From Acidobacteriota bacterium (lineage in GTDB: Bacteria; Acidobacteriota; Terriglobia; Acidiferrales; UBA7541): a stretch of 64,000 nt of DNA. The notes under the pieces were generated by a model. The model did not search any database, was not told the origin of the DNA, and saw only the letters and a list, made by a program, of their open reading frames with translations. Of this stretch, positions 25,670 to 34,856 are shown in pieces. The stretch covers positions 1 through 64,000 of the forward strand of contig QHYK01000082.1 of NCBI GenBank assembly GCA_003224085.1, given 5' to 3'. The position numbers were made by a program, and so were the translations under genes. Numbering within the stretch: the first letter of the stretch is position 1; every line of letters starts with the position of its first letter.

Positions 25670-26746
25670 ATGCGGCGTATCAGATGCTTATCTCTGTTCT
25701 TGTTCGCGAGCTTACTGACGATCACTGTTGGCTGGGCGCAGGAAAAACCGGCTGAGCCGCCAATGGCCATGGAGCACCACCATCATGGTGGCTTCATGCA
25801 GGAAGGCATGCACCATGTGCTGGCCAAGGGCGTCACGCTGGACGCGAAAGCGGATGCCGCAGCACATACGGTCACTGTTCGCGTCGGCCCGATGAACCTT
25901 CCCGCTCACACCGGCCACATGAAAATGCCGCAACCTCCGGATCAGGTGTGGCAAGTTCCCTTCGACGGCTGGCTCCTCGCGTATCACCCCAAACTCCTGG
26001 ATGCCGCCGGAAACGCGGCTCCCGGAACCGTGCTGCATCACACCGCCTTCTGGAACGAAAACCGCTCCGATTTTCTTTGCCCCAATAAGGAAGAGCACAT
26101 TTTCGGCGCCGGCAGCGAGATGACTGACTGGACCGAAGTGCCTGGCTATGGCTATCATGTGCAAAAAGACGACAGAATCCGCATAGAAACGATGGTTTAC
26201 AACCCAACCGGCACTTCCTACCAAAACGTCTACCTGCAAGTTGTCATTCCCTACCAAGACGTGGGGGAAAACGCTTCACCTCGCAAGAACGCCTACCCTG
26301 CATGGATGGACGTGAAATCCTGTGGAGATTCGAGTTATGACGTGCCGGCGGGTAAGAGCGAAAAATCCGGAACCGTCACTGTGAAATACGACGGCGTGCT
26401 GTTAGGTGTCGGCGGACATTTGCATGGCTACGGCAGGCAAGTCGTCCTGCAGGACCTCACGCGCAAAGAAACCGTGGCCACGCTGGACGCCAAGGTCAAC
26501 GAAAAAGGACTTCTCGAGTCTGTCCCCGTGCAACTGTTTGTCCAGGAAGGGGGCTACAAGTTTTCCGCTGGCGACATTCTGAAGACTTCCGCCACCTACG
26601 ACAATCCCACCGGCAAGTTACTGCATGACGGCGCTATGGGCATCGCCGTGGGGTACTTCGTCCCAAATGACGATTCCAAGATGGCTGCGCTCCGCCGCAA
26701 AACTCCCCTGCCCCACGAAATGGCCGGCATGTCTCACGACCACTAA
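25670..26746 (+). CDS. Exported His/Met-rich protein, possibly copper-binding (PHM-like fold)
   Basis: The product is 358 residues. The signal peptide (about 1-23, cleavage at GWAQE) is followed by a His/Met-rich mature N-terminus (MAMEHHHHGGFMQ, GMHH) and a MSHDH C-terminus. The body has HTGHMKMP, LHHTAFWNE, SDFLC and GHLHGYG, a pattern like the two-domain copper monooxygenase (PHM/DBM) fold, where His and Met bind copper. The GHLHGYG at about 247-253 resembles the HxH ligand pair. I cannot prove enzymatic activity; a copper-storage or chaperone role is equally possible. ggag before ATG 25670 supports the start. It is a single gene. Confidence 0.6.
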   Translation: MRRIRCLSLFLFASLLTITVGWAQEKPAEPPMAMEHHHHGGFMQEGMHHVLAKGVTLDAKADAAAHTVTVRVGPMNLPAHTGHMKMPQPPDQVWQVPFDGWLLAYHPKLLDAAGNAAPGTVLHHTAFWNENRSDFLCPNKEEHIFGAGSEMTDWTEVPGYGYHVQKDDRIRIETMVYNPTGTSYQNVYLQVVIPYQDVGENASPRKNAYPAWMDVKSCGDSSYDVPAGKSEKSGTVTVKYDGVLLGVGGHLHGYGRQVVLQDLTRKETVATLDAKVNEKGLLESVPVQLFVQEGGYKFSAGDILKTSATYDNPTGKLLHDGAMGIAVGYFVPNDDSKMAALRRKTPLPHEMAGMSHDH

Positions 26747-26791
26747 GACTGCTTAGCAAACAAGGTCTGCGCTGAACAACGGAATCGCCCG

Positions 26792-28204
26792 CTAGTCGTC
26801 GTCCCGGCGATAAGGCGGCTTTGGCTGCGGCGCGACGTTTTTAGCCGAATCCGCAGGGGTAGCGGGCGCCGTTGGCGCTGCGCAGTTATTGCTGGCGGGT
26901 GGATTGTTGGAGCCGGGTGCCTTGGCATCGTTAGAGTTGGGTGAGCTACCGTTTGTCGCGGGGGCGCACGCCGCCGGCGCTTGAGATTTGTCTGGAGCTT
27001 TCACGCCGGTGCCCGACACGTTTGCGCCTGGCGCGTCGCCAGTGGAAGCGTGCTCGAGGATGCGGCGCGCGTAATCCGCCACATTTTTCACACTGTTGGC
27101 GTAGGCTGGATTGGGCGTGCGCACGCCGCCGTTATAGGCGCCGATGGCCTTTTCCACGTCGCCACCGAAATGGTCGAGCAGGTCCCGCAAAAGCAATCCG
27201 GCGTAAGTGGTGAGCACGGCATCAGTGACGGCATTCAGATCCAGCTCTCGCGGCGGGCGCAGATGCGCGGGCAGCTGGCTGTAGTCCCGCTTGTCGTGGA
27301 GATACAGCTGGTGCGCGGCGCGCAGCGTCTCTCGCGTGATTTGCCAAGTGCCCATGGCGTAGTCGCTGACCATCACGCGCTTCCGCGTGCGCCGCAGAAC
27401 GATGTCTCCCCGCTCCGCGCGCTTCTTCCAGACCGCGTGAGTGAGGTCCCCGTTCACGTCCATGTAGTCGTTTTCCATCGCTCCCACGCCCATGAAGTAA
27501 TCGAGCGGCAGGTCGTAGAAGTGCGCCACGTTCAGAATGTCCGTGGCCAGTTGCATGGCCTGCTCGCGCTTCAAGGGTTGAGCCGCGGCGTCCGTGGCGT
27601 CCACCACGCGGTTGTCGGTTTGCGACTTGAAAATAAGAAATTGTGCCAGCGCCGGAAGCAGCTTCGAGGAGTTGATCGTTTCGAGTTTCTGCTCCGTGGG
27701 TACGTCGTAAACCACGTCGAACATGTGGCTCTGCTGCTGGTAGTAGGAATAATCCTTCTGCTGCCAACTCTGAAATTCGTAGTGCGTGATGAGATTACGA
27801 CTCTCAAGACTTGCCAGCTGCGGGACGGCGGAGAGCAAATCGTTGTCCGTCACCACAAAAATCTTGTAATGCGGCCCTTTTTTTGTGTTGACGGCCGTCA
27901 GGTACATCCGAGACGTGTCGTGGCCCTCCCGGGCCTCGCGTCCGCGCAGATATTCAAAGCGCAGAAAGGCTTCGAGCTGGTCGCTAAACGTGGCGATTTC
28001 CGCGGCTGGCACGCCAGACGTAAACGGAACCACGAGCTGCTTGCCCTTCACTGCCGTGATCGGGGGCTTTGGGCGCGCCGAAGCGGGAAGATCCCAAGGC
28101 CACAGACGGTAGTCCGTGTATCCGCAAGCGGCAAAGGCCAGCAGCCCAGCCGCGAGGCAAAGCGTGTAGCGAAGCAGTTTTTGGAAGAGCTTCTTTATCG
28201 ACAT
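26792..28204 (-). CDS. Lytic transglycosylase-like SLT domain protein
   Basis: The product is 470 residues. The signal or lipoprotein segment (LLRYTLCLAAGLLAFAACGY) has a lipobox-like AFAAC at about 23-27. A first domain of about 200 residues precedes an SLT-type lysozyme-like domain at about 255-400, with VGAMENDYMD (candidate catalytic Glu), MGTWQIT and IGAYNGG. The C-terminus is a Pro/Ser/Asn-rich tail. The family cuts the glycan strands of peptidoglycan. ATG 28204 is taken because gggaggagg lies upstream, rather than an 18-codon longer version. It converges with the His-rich gene. Confidence 0.8.
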   Translation of the reverse strand: MSIKKLFQKLLRYTLCLAAGLLAFAACGYTDYRLWPWDLPASARPKPPITAVKGKQLVVPFTSGVPAAEIATFSDQLEAFLRFEYLRGREAREGHDTSRMYLTAVNTKKGPHYKIFVVTDNDLLSAVPQLASLESRNLITHYEFQSWQQKDYSYYQQQSHMFDVVYDVPTEQKLETINSSKLLPALAQFLIFKSQTDNRVVDATDAAAQPLKREQAMQLATDILNVAHFYDLPLDYFMGVGAMENDYMDVNGDLTHAVWKKRAERGDIVLRRTRKRVMVSDYAMGTWQITRETLRAAHQLYLHDKRDYSQLPAHLRPPRELDLNAVTDAVLTTYAGLLLRDLLDHFGGDVEKAIGAYNGGVRTPNPAYANSVKNVADYARRILEHASTGDAPGANVSGTGVKAPDKSQAPAACAPATNGSSPNSNDAKAPGSNNPPASNNCAAPTAPATPADSAKNVAPQPKPPYRRDDD

Positions 28205-28510
28205 AGCCCAGCCTCCTCCCTGTGTAGATGGCCAGTCAACCGTTTCAACTCTACACAAACGAGGAAAGCACCCGGATTGCCGTGCGCCTAGGCGACCGCG
28301 AACTCTTATAAAGGATTGATGAAGAACAACTTATGGTGACTCCAAAGCGCTAGGATGGCTGGAGGAATCCGAGCGAGCGTGTCTAGTTTACCACAGTGTG
28401 ATTCCCGCTCGAAGCTGGCGGCCTAGGCCAAAATGCTGGCACACCATAAGTGTGGAGCGCAGTTCCGTGCCTAGACTCTGCGCGATAGCTGGAGAAAAGA
28501 GGTGCTGGTC
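28205..28510. other. Intergenic region upstream of the transglycosylase gene
   Basis: About 305 bases between two minus-strand genes. On the minus strand there is a tttataag box near 28309-28318 that could be a -10, but no matching -35 at a normal distance. Nothing else is visible. Confidence 0.4.
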
Positions 28511-28900
28511 TTAGGCAGTAGCCGTTGCGGCTTGCCTAGCAGCATCCACCGTATAAACGACCGCCGCTTTCTTCCCGCCCTTCGCGGCCGTGGCGTGAAT
28601 CGAATTCAGATTGACGCCTTTTTTCTCCAGCGACGCCAGGCACTGCGCCAGCGCACCCGGCTTATTGGAAAGTTCGTACTGCTCGGCCGGTGTCTCCTGA
28701 TACAAGATTCTTGCGGCATCCAGCGCTTTCTTGGCTTTCTTGGGATCTTCAGCGACGAGCTGCACACTCCCAGTCGTTCCCTGCGCCGTTCCCAGCAGCG
28801 CGAGAATATTCACCTTCGAGTCTCCCAGTACCTTCGCGATGCGTGCGACTGTCCCGGGCTGGTTATCGACGGCGATCGTGAATTGCTTGGTTTTGGCCAT
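28511..28900 (-). CDS. Tandem ACT domain protein
   Basis: The product is 129 residues made of two ACT-like modules. The first, FTIAVDNQPGTVARIAKVLGD, starts at residue 7; the second, YELSNKPGALAQCLASLEKKG, starts near 74. ACT domains bind amino acids or small ligands and regulate enzymes; stand-alone pairs like this are common and poorly characterised. It is cytosolic. A perfect aaggaggtg lies before the ATG, implying strong translation. It is downstream of no obvious amino-acid operon, so the ligand is unknown. Confidence 0.85.
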   Translation of the reverse strand: MAKTKQFTIAVDNQPGTVARIAKVLGDSKVNILALLGTAQGTTGSVQLVAEDPKKAKKALDAARILYQETPAEQYELSNKPGALAQCLASLEKKGVNLNSIHATAAKGGKKAAVVYTVDAARQAATATA

Positions 28901-28959
28901 GCCGCACCTCCTTGTCGGCGCGATTATACGCCTACCGGGGCGCGGCGGCTGTGATTTGG

Positions 28960-30378
28960 CTAGATTTCTTGGCCCTTCCAGCGGCCGCGCCTGAAAAGGA
29001 GAATCCCCGCAGCCGCGATGGCCGCTTCAGCGACGACGATGGAGAAGTAGACGCCATTCGCCCCCCTATGCGCCGGAATCGCGAGAAGATAGGCCAGAGG
29101 GATCTCCAGGACCCAGAAGCCGAAAAAGTGGACGATCGTCGGGGTCACCGTGTCGCCTGCCCCGTTGAAAGCTTGGAGCATCACCATTCCGTACGCGTAG
29201 CCAATGTTGCCGTAGCTCAGAATGCGCAGACACGTTGCGGCCAGCGGCAGGACCACCGGATCGTTCGTGAACAGGCGAATGATCGGCGTGGCGAAGAGCA
29301 GAAAGATTACGCCGATGAAGCCCAGGAAAAGCATGTTGTAAAAGCCGGTGCGCCACACGGAAATCTGCGCGCGCTCTGGCTGCTTCGCTCCTAGGTTCTG
29401 GCCCACTAGCGTGGCGGCAGCGTTGCTTAAGCCCCAGCTTGGCAAAATCACGAAAATCAGGATGCGAATCGCAATGGTGTAGCCCGCCAGCGCCGCTGAG
29501 CCGAAGAGGCTCACAATCCGCACGAGCCCAATCCAACTGGTGTGGGCGATGGCGAATTGCAAGATGCCGGTCAACGAAACGCGCAGCAGCCGCAGCAGGA
29601 CGGGATAGCTGACACGGATCTGGCTGGCAAGGATCCGAATGCGCTCGGTGCCCCGCAACAAACGGTAAAACTGATACAGCACGCCAATGCTGCGGCCTGT
29701 GAGTGTGGCTACGGCAGCGCCGGTCACGCCGAGCTTCGGGAATGGCCCCCAGCCGAAAATCAGGCAAGGATCGAGCACCAGGTTAATAATGTTCGAGACC
29801 CACAGAAGGCGCATGGCAATAGCGGCATCGCCCGCGCCGCGAAAGATGGCGTTGTTGAGGAACAGCATCATAATGACGCCGCCTCCTGCAAGCGCGATGC
29901 GCGCATAACCGGAACCGACACGGATGATTTGCGGCGATGCCCCCATCAAACGCAGCAAGTTTGGCGCGTAGAATAGACACGGCACCGCAACCAGCACGGA
30001 AATCGTAAGTCCAAGGATGATGGCCTGGACTCCGGCGACGGCTGCCGCTGCTGGATCTTTTTCGCCAATGCGCCGCGCGACCATGGCTGTGGTGGAAAGG
30101 CTCAGACCAAGTCCAATGGCAAAGACCAGGCTTAGCAGCGATTCCGTCAGGCCGACAGTGGCCACAGCGTCCGCGCCCAGCCGGCCCACCCAGAACACGT
30201 CCACCACCGCGAACAGAGATTCCAGCACCATCTCTAAAATCATCGGGATGGCGAGCAGCAGAATTGCGCGATGGATGCTGCCGCGGGTGAAGTCCTGATG
30301 CGATCCGCGCAGCGCTTCGCGGATGGAACTCCAGATCGGCGGTGGCGGCGCCGGAACCACAGCTTGCTCGGCTGACAT
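28960..30378 (-). CDS. MATE family multidrug/sodium antiporter
   Basis: The product is 472 residues with 12 predicted membrane helices, the usual MATE length (about 450). The two MatE halves are recognisable: AILLLAIPMILEMVLESLF with the Ala/Leu-rich helix 1 at about 43-60, and the second half with VGQNLGAKQPERA at about 325-340. MATE proteins export cationic drugs or metabolites using a Na+ or H+ gradient in the inner membrane. The ATG start has taagg eight bases upstream. It sits alone, upstream of the ACT gene by 59 bases, so co-transcription is possible. Confidence 0.9.
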   Translation of the reverse strand: MSAEQAVVPAPPPPIWSSIREALRGSHQDFTRGSIHRAILLLAIPMILEMVLESLFAVVDVFWVGRLGADAVATVGLTESLLSLVFAIGLGLSLSTTAMVARRIGEKDPAAAAVAGVQAIILGLTISVLVAVPCLFYAPNLLRLMGASPQIIRVGSGYARIALAGGGVIMMLFLNNAIFRGAGDAAIAMRLLWVSNIINLVLDPCLIFGWGPFPKLGVTGAAVATLTGRSIGVLYQFYRLLRGTERIRILASQIRVSYPVLLRLLRVSLTGILQFAIAHTSWIGLVRIVSLFGSAALAGYTIAIRILIFVILPSWGLSNAAATLVGQNLGAKQPERAQISVWRTGFYNMLFLGFIGVIFLLFATPIIRLFTNDPVVLPLAATCLRILSYGNIGYAYGMVMLQAFNGAGDTVTPTIVHFFGFWVLEIPLAYLLAIPAHRGANGVYFSIVVAEAAIAAAGILLFRRGRWKGQEI

Positions 30379-30489
30379 ATAAACCTTAGCTCTCTCTGTA
30401 AGCGCACATCAAAGGTTCACGGCGCAAACACGGTGGCGGAAAAATAAAAATGATAGAGAACCGGGAAAATCAAATCCGCAGGAGCGGAT

Positions 30490-30668
30490 TACCGAATTTG
30501 GGCAATTCGTGCGGTAAACATCTTCACTTCCTTGACGCTGCCCCGGCGCAACGAGAACATCCCCATACGAGCATCGTCGTCCGGCGATTCTTGAGCTAAT
30601 ACATGGTATCCGGAATCGCCGTGCTGGGCCAGCGAAATCGCAGAGCCGAGCGCCTGGCATTTTATTGG
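30490..30668 (-). pseudogene. Short C-terminal gene remnant without a start codon
   Basis: On the minus strand a 55-codon open frame ends at TAA (30490-30492). It has coding-like codon use (reads SLAQHGDSGYHVLAQ, later KEVKMFTARIAQIR). No usable start exists upstream; an in-frame TAA precedes it. The rest of the 319-base gap between the aldo/keto reductase and MATE genes holds nothing visible. It could be the tail of a lost gene. Confidence 0.25.
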
Positions 30669-30697
30669 TTATTGGTGGAAATGCTGGATGGTTTATT

Positions 30698-31567
30698 TTA
30701 GGCCGCGGCGATCCGCTGGATCAAATCTTCTTGCTCAGCTTTAGATTCCGCCCCGATGGTGAAAGCATCCAGCAGGTCCAGGGAGAGTGCATACCGCAGG
30801 GCCTCGTCCTGCCGGTTGCGCAGTTCACCTTGGCCAAGAATCTTCATGCCCACGACGGCATGGCCGTTGGCGCGCATTTCGCGGATCACGCTGACGACGG
30901 TGTCTGGAGCCGCGTCCATGTAAGCGCCAATCGGATTGATGCGCACAAGATGGACGTCCACCCAAGGCGACCTGGCCGCAGCCCGCAGCGCTTCGATGCT
31001 GTGGCACGAGCAGCCGTGTGCCCGGATGATGCCCTTCTGCTTGGCTTGTTCGAGCACATCCATCACGGGCTGAAAGCGCTGCGTCCAGTCGCCTTCGGTG
31101 AGGCAGTGCATCAGGCAAACATCGATGTAGTCGGTACCCAGTTCGCGGCGGAATCGATCGAGATCGGCCCGCGCTGTGGCGGCGTCACGCGCCCAGGTCT
31201 TCGTCAGAACTGTAACTTTGTCGCGCGGCACGTGCTCGAGCGCCTCGGCGACGTGCGCATGGCTGCCATAGGAATCCGCCGAGTCAAAGAACCTCAGCCC
31301 GTGGTCGTACCCATGGAGAAGCAAATCGGAGAGGCCTTTGATGCCCAGCGCGGTCTGGTGGGAATGATGTCCGCTGCCGACCGTTCCCGTTCCCATGGCC
31401 AGGCGGCTCGTTTGGATCCCTGTTCTACCGAGCGTCACGGTGTCCGAAGCATGGAACTTTTTGGATAGCACAGGCGGGGTACTTACTCGGTGCTGGAAGC
31501 TCAGGGAGGGCAGCCAGGCACCCCCCGCCACGCAAGCTGCTCGATGTAGGAATTCACGCCGTTTCAT
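30698..31567 (-). CDS. Tat-exported aldo/keto reductase
   Basis: The product is 289 residues. MKRREFLHRAACVAGGAW is a twin-arginine-type signal (RR-x-F-L). The barrel begins near residue 42 (TVTLGRTGIQTSRLAMG) and keeps the AKR catalytic pattern: FFDSADSYG (Asp/Tyr), VLTKTWARD (Lys) and CLMHCLT (His). AKRs reduce carbonyls with NADPH; the export signal suggests a periplasmic member, as often seen in Acidobacteria and Planctomycetes. The ATG has aggagg eight bases before it; a longer in-frame version lacks the signal context. It is divergent from a Gfo/Idh oxidoreductase gene, which also carries a Tat signal. Confidence 0.85.
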   Translation of the reverse strand: MKRREFLHRAACVAGGAWLPSLSFQHRVSTPPVLSKKFHASDTVTLGRTGIQTSRLAMGTGTVGSGHHSHQTALGIKGLSDLLLHGYDHGLRFFDSADSYGSHAHVAEALEHVPRDKVTVLTKTWARDAATARADLDRFRRELGTDYIDVCLMHCLTEGDWTQRFQPVMDVLEQAKQKGIIRAHGCSCHSIEALRAAARSPWVDVHLVRINPIGAYMDAAPDTVVSVIREMRANGHAVVGMKILGQGELRNRQDEALRYALSLDLLDAFTIGAESKAEQEDLIQRIAAA

Positions 31568-31779
31568 GGGAACCTCCTGGCGGCCACAGAATCGCAGATT
31601 ACTCCTTATCTTGGACGCGAGAAAGCCCCGCCGGTTGCCTGGTGCGGAAACAAAAGGCGAAAAATCGCAAGACTCGACTCGACTCAAATCAGGTCCCTGC
31701 CGCTCCTGCCGCGACGCGCCTTCCGCTCTAACTCTCTGTAGTGATATTCTCCACGGTTCAACTGCTTTCCGAGGCGCAA

Positions 31780-33342
31780 ATGAAAACAAAACAAGGCGCA
31801 GGCACAAAATCTTCTACCCCCGTCACCCGCCGCAAGTTCCTGGGGCAAAGCGCGCGCGCGGTCCTGGCCTTCTCCATCGTGCCCCGGCAGGTAATAGGTG
31901 GGCCCGGCTACGTTCCGCCGAGCGATAAAGTCAATATCGCTTTCATCGGCGTGGGCTCCCAAGGTTTGCGCGTCATGCTCCGCTTCTTGAAAGAGCCCGA
32001 CGTCCAAGGTGTGGCCGTCTGCGACCCCAACAAAGCAAGCGCTGATTATCCCCAGTGGGACACTCACGAATTCTGTAAATCGGTCAGGAACCTGCTCGGC
32101 CGGGACTCCGGCTGGGATTGGCTGAGCCCCGATCAGCCCATTGAGCTGAGGCACTCCTTGAAAGTCACAAGTGGCGTCGCCGGCCGCGAACCCTGCCAGC
32201 AGATTGTGAACGCTTATTACGCTTCGCGACAAACCTCCGGAAAATACAACGGCTGCGCTGCCTATAGTGATTACCGCGAATTGCTCGAAAAACAAAAGGA
32301 CGTGGATGCCGTTGTTGTCTGCAGCACGGACAATCTGCACGCCGTCATTTCCGCGGCCGCGATGAAAAAGCGCAAACACGTTTTCTGCCAGAAACCTCTC
32401 ACTCACACGATCTATGAAGCGCGGCGGATCGCCGAAATGGCGCGCGAAACGGGCGTGGCGACGCAGATTGCCGTCGGCAACCAGGCTTCGGAAGCCACCC
32501 GCTTGCTTTGCGAGTGGATTTGGGACGGCGCCATCGGACCGGTTCGCGAAGTGCACAACTGGTCCACGCGTCCCTTCTGGCCTCAAGCTGTTGAACGGCC
32601 CAAGGAAGCCCAACCTGTGCCCGAAGGTTTGGACTGGGACATCTGGTTGGGCCCGGCTCCCGAGCGCCAGTTTCACCACGCCTATCTTCCCTTTGTGTGG
32701 CGAGGTTGGTGCGATTTCGGCTGTGGGGCGCTCGGCGACATGGGCTGCTACAGCTACGACACTATTTTTCGGGTGCTAAAGCTCGAGGCGCCGGTCAGCG
32801 TCGAGGCGAGTTCGACCGACCGTTACGAGGAGACTTATCCGCTCGCGTCCATCGTGCGCTACCACTTCGCGCCGCGTGGTGACATGCCCGCAGTCAGTTT
32901 TTCCTGGTACGACGGCGGTTTGCGGCCGTCAACTCCCGAGGAGTTGCTGCAAGAAAGCCAGCCTGCCAAGCCCGGGGACGAAGAGGAAAACGAAGGCCTG
33001 TTGTTTATCGGGGACCGCGGCAAGATCCTGTGTGGCTTTAGCGGCGCGAACCCGCGGCTGATTCCCAAAGCAAAAATGGATGCTTACAAACAGCCGCCGA
33101 AAACTTTGCCGCGTTCGCCCGGGAACGAACGCGAATGGCTCGGTGCCTGCAAAGGCGGCAAGACCAAGCCTGGAGGAAATTTCGAATTTTCAGGGATGGT
33201 CACCGAGACGCTTCTGCTCGGTAACCTCGCCATCCGCGCGGGACAGAGATTGCAATGGGATCGAACGAACCTCAAAGTGCTCAGCTCAGATGCCGCGCAA
33301 AAAATGATCGCCCCAGAGCGCCGCAAAGGCTGGGAGTTGTAG
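31780..33342 (+). CDS. Tat-exported Gfo/Idh/MocA family oxidoreductase
   Basis: The product is 520 residues. The N-terminal TRRKFLGQSARAVLAF is a twin-arginine signal. The Rossmann domain starts at about 50 (VNIAFIGVGSQGLRVMLRF) with GxGxxG-like spacing, followed by the conserved CQKPLTHTIYEARR, whose Lys is the usual catalytic-domain landmark, and the C-terminal beta-sheet domain (about 230-500, GCGALGDMGCYSYD). The family oxidises or reduces sugars with NAD(P); secreted forms act on glycans. The start ATG follows gaggcg. Shares a 212-base divergent region with the aldo/keto reductase gene. Confidence 0.88.
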   Translation: MKTKQGAGTKSSTPVTRRKFLGQSARAVLAFSIVPRQVIGGPGYVPPSDKVNIAFIGVGSQGLRVMLRFLKEPDVQGVAVCDPNKASADYPQWDTHEFCKSVRNLLGRDSGWDWLSPDQPIELRHSLKVTSGVAGREPCQQIVNAYYASRQTSGKYNGCAAYSDYRELLEKQKDVDAVVVCSTDNLHAVISAAAMKKRKHVFCQKPLTHTIYEARRIAEMARETGVATQIAVGNQASEATRLLCEWIWDGAIGPVREVHNWSTRPFWPQAVERPKEAQPVPEGLDWDIWLGPAPERQFHHAYLPFVWRGWCDFGCGALGDMGCYSYDTIFRVLKLEAPVSVEASSTDRYEETYPLASIVRYHFAPRGDMPAVSFSWYDGGLRPSTPEELLQESQPAKPGDEEENEGLLFIGDRGKILCGFSGANPRLIPKAKMDAYKQPPKTLPRSPGNEREWLGACKGGKTKPGGNFEFSGMVTETLLLGNLAIRAGQRLQWDRTNLKVLSSDAAQKMIAPERRKGWEL

Positions 33343-33352
33343 CCGGACCGCG

Positions 33353-33688
33353 TTACTTCATCGCTGGGCGGGGAACTTCATAAAACAAGAACTGCACGCC
33401 GACACCGGATTTGCCGTTATTCCGGCTTAACGGTTCCACGTGCGCCACGCGGCCCGTGAAACTCCATTCCTGCACCTCGTCCCCGACAATTTCCTTGGGC
33501 ATTTTCAAATGGAGCTGCACCATCAAGCCCTCATGCACCTTCTGATCCGTGGCAAAATAAACGCCATGAGTGGAAATGTTCATGGAAGAAACAGATTCTT
33601 CCCGGACAATCTTTTCCTTGGTCGCATGAAACCGGAGCGGAACTCTCATGATGAAGCGGTGCCCCTGACGACGCTCGTGTCCCGGCAT
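33353..33688 (-). CDS. PilZ domain protein
   Basis: The product is 111 residues. The RxxxR motif is at R7-R11 (RQGHR) and the NxSxxG motif at N37-G42 (NISTHG), so the c-di-GMP binding site is complete. The remainder is the PilZ beta-barrel. It is cytosolic and has no fused effector domain. aagga precedes the ATG. It converges with the Gfo/Idh oxidoreductase gene, only 10 bases away. Its target cannot be read from the context. Confidence 0.85.
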   Translation of the reverse strand: MPGHERRQGHRFIMRVPLRFHATKEKIVREESVSSMNISTHGVYFATDQKVHEGLMVQLHLKMPKEIVGDEVQEWSFTGRVAHVEPLSRNNGKSGVGVQFLFYEVPRPAMK

Positions 33689-33842
33689 AGAAATTCCTTG
33701 GCATATTTTATTCTAGAGCAGGCTGGCTCGGGCGGGCCCCCGCTTTAGTTTTACGAGAGCGACACAAGAGGGTCAACTGTTTTTTTTTGGGGTACTACAG
33801 AAAGGACCCCGAAGACTTCTAAGGTTTCTACCCGGGCCGAAA

Positions 33843-34856
33843 TTATGCCAGCAACATGCCCTTGCGAGAATGCGGAGGATGCTTTTCGCGCGTGTCGTGA
33901 TGCGCCCACCAATCGCGCCACGCCGCGGCGTTCTTGCCGAAGGACGCGCCGGTGACGGCCTCGAGCGTGGCACCAACCAGATTCTGCGTCGCTGCATCCA
34001 GCGAATCTTCATCCAGAAGATTCAGCAGTTGCGGAACCGCAGCCAGCCTCTGCGCCGCTGTGAACAGGCCCGATTTCGAGAGGCCGTTTGCCGCGCGCCG
34101 GCGCACCTGCGCCGCAGGATCGTGCGCGAGAATGTCCAGCAGCGCATCGAGGGATGGACCGTTGCCCAGCATCGCCAGCCCTTCCACGGCCCAAAAGCGC
34201 ACTTCCTGGTTTCGACTGTGCGCATAAAGTTTCAGGGTGCCGAACACCTGAGACGGCTCGACGCCGCGATTGCCTAATGCGCCCAGCCTCCACAGCGCCA
34301 TATACCGGGCTTCCGTGCCACCTTGAATCTGGCGTTGCAGTTTCTCGACGCTCTCGAGCGACTTCACCAAGTTGTTGGCCGCCAAATCGATCTCGACGGA
34401 CGCGATGCGCACTTGCGGATCATCGGAGTTGAGCGCTTGCAGCACCAGGTGGAACAGGCGGTCGGAATCTTCCAGATGCCCGCGCCACGAGGTCAAATTC
34501 CGGTGAATCAAGCCCAGTGAAAGATCGGGCCGCTCGATGGCTAGTTCCAACAAACACTCGGCCTGTTGCTGGGGCGCAAGGCGCGAGATTTCTTCCATGT
34601 CGCTTTTAGTGAGCGTCCGGGGCCTCGCAACCAGAGTGGCCTGCCACGAGTTCGCCGCCACGGGACGAATCTTCAACCAATTCGTGATTGCGCCTTGAAA
34701 CCGCCTAGCGAACAACCCTGCAATCGTCGAGAGGATGCCTACCGCGGCAAGCAATGCGAGGTAGGAATACCACCAGCGCCTCGGGGCTTGTACTCGGAGC
34801 CGGGGAGCGCCGGTAGGTGGGAAGACAGTTTTGGAAGGGCCGGTGGAATTCGCCAA
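33843..34856 (-). CDS. Membrane-anchored HEAT-repeat protein
   Basis: The product is 337 residues. The short cytosolic N-terminus has a basic RRWWYS before a transmembrane helix at about 32-50 (LALLAAVGILSTIAGLFA). The rest is helical with HEAT-like repeats from about 130 (DDPQVRIASVEIDLAA, EVRFWAVEGLAML, AQVRRRAANGLSKS). HEAT repeats bind proteins; no catalytic motif is seen. The start is TTG with aagga six bases upstream; no ATG fits better. It is divergent from rpmB. Confidence 0.75.
   Translation of the reverse strand: MANSTGPSKTVFPPTGAPRLRVQAPRRWWYSYLALLAAVGILSTIAGLFARRFQGAITNWLKIRPVAANSWQATLVARPRTLTKSDMEEISRLAPQQQAECLLELAIERPDLSLGLIHRNLTSWRGHLEDSDRLFHLVLQALNSDDPQVRIASVEIDLAANNLVKSLESVEKLQRQIQGGTEARYMALWRLGALGNRGVEPSQVFGTLKLYAHSRNQEVRFWAVEGLAMLGNGPSLDALLDILAHDPAAQVRRRAANGLSKSGLFTAAQRLAAVPQLLNLLDEDSLDAATQNLVGATLEAVTGASFGKNAAAWRDWWAHHDTREKHPPHSRKGMLLA

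Noticed and set aside
26981-28291. Plus-strand frame of 436 codons
   Set aside because: Antisense to the transglycosylase gene and with no recognisable domain; shadow of a GC-rich gene.
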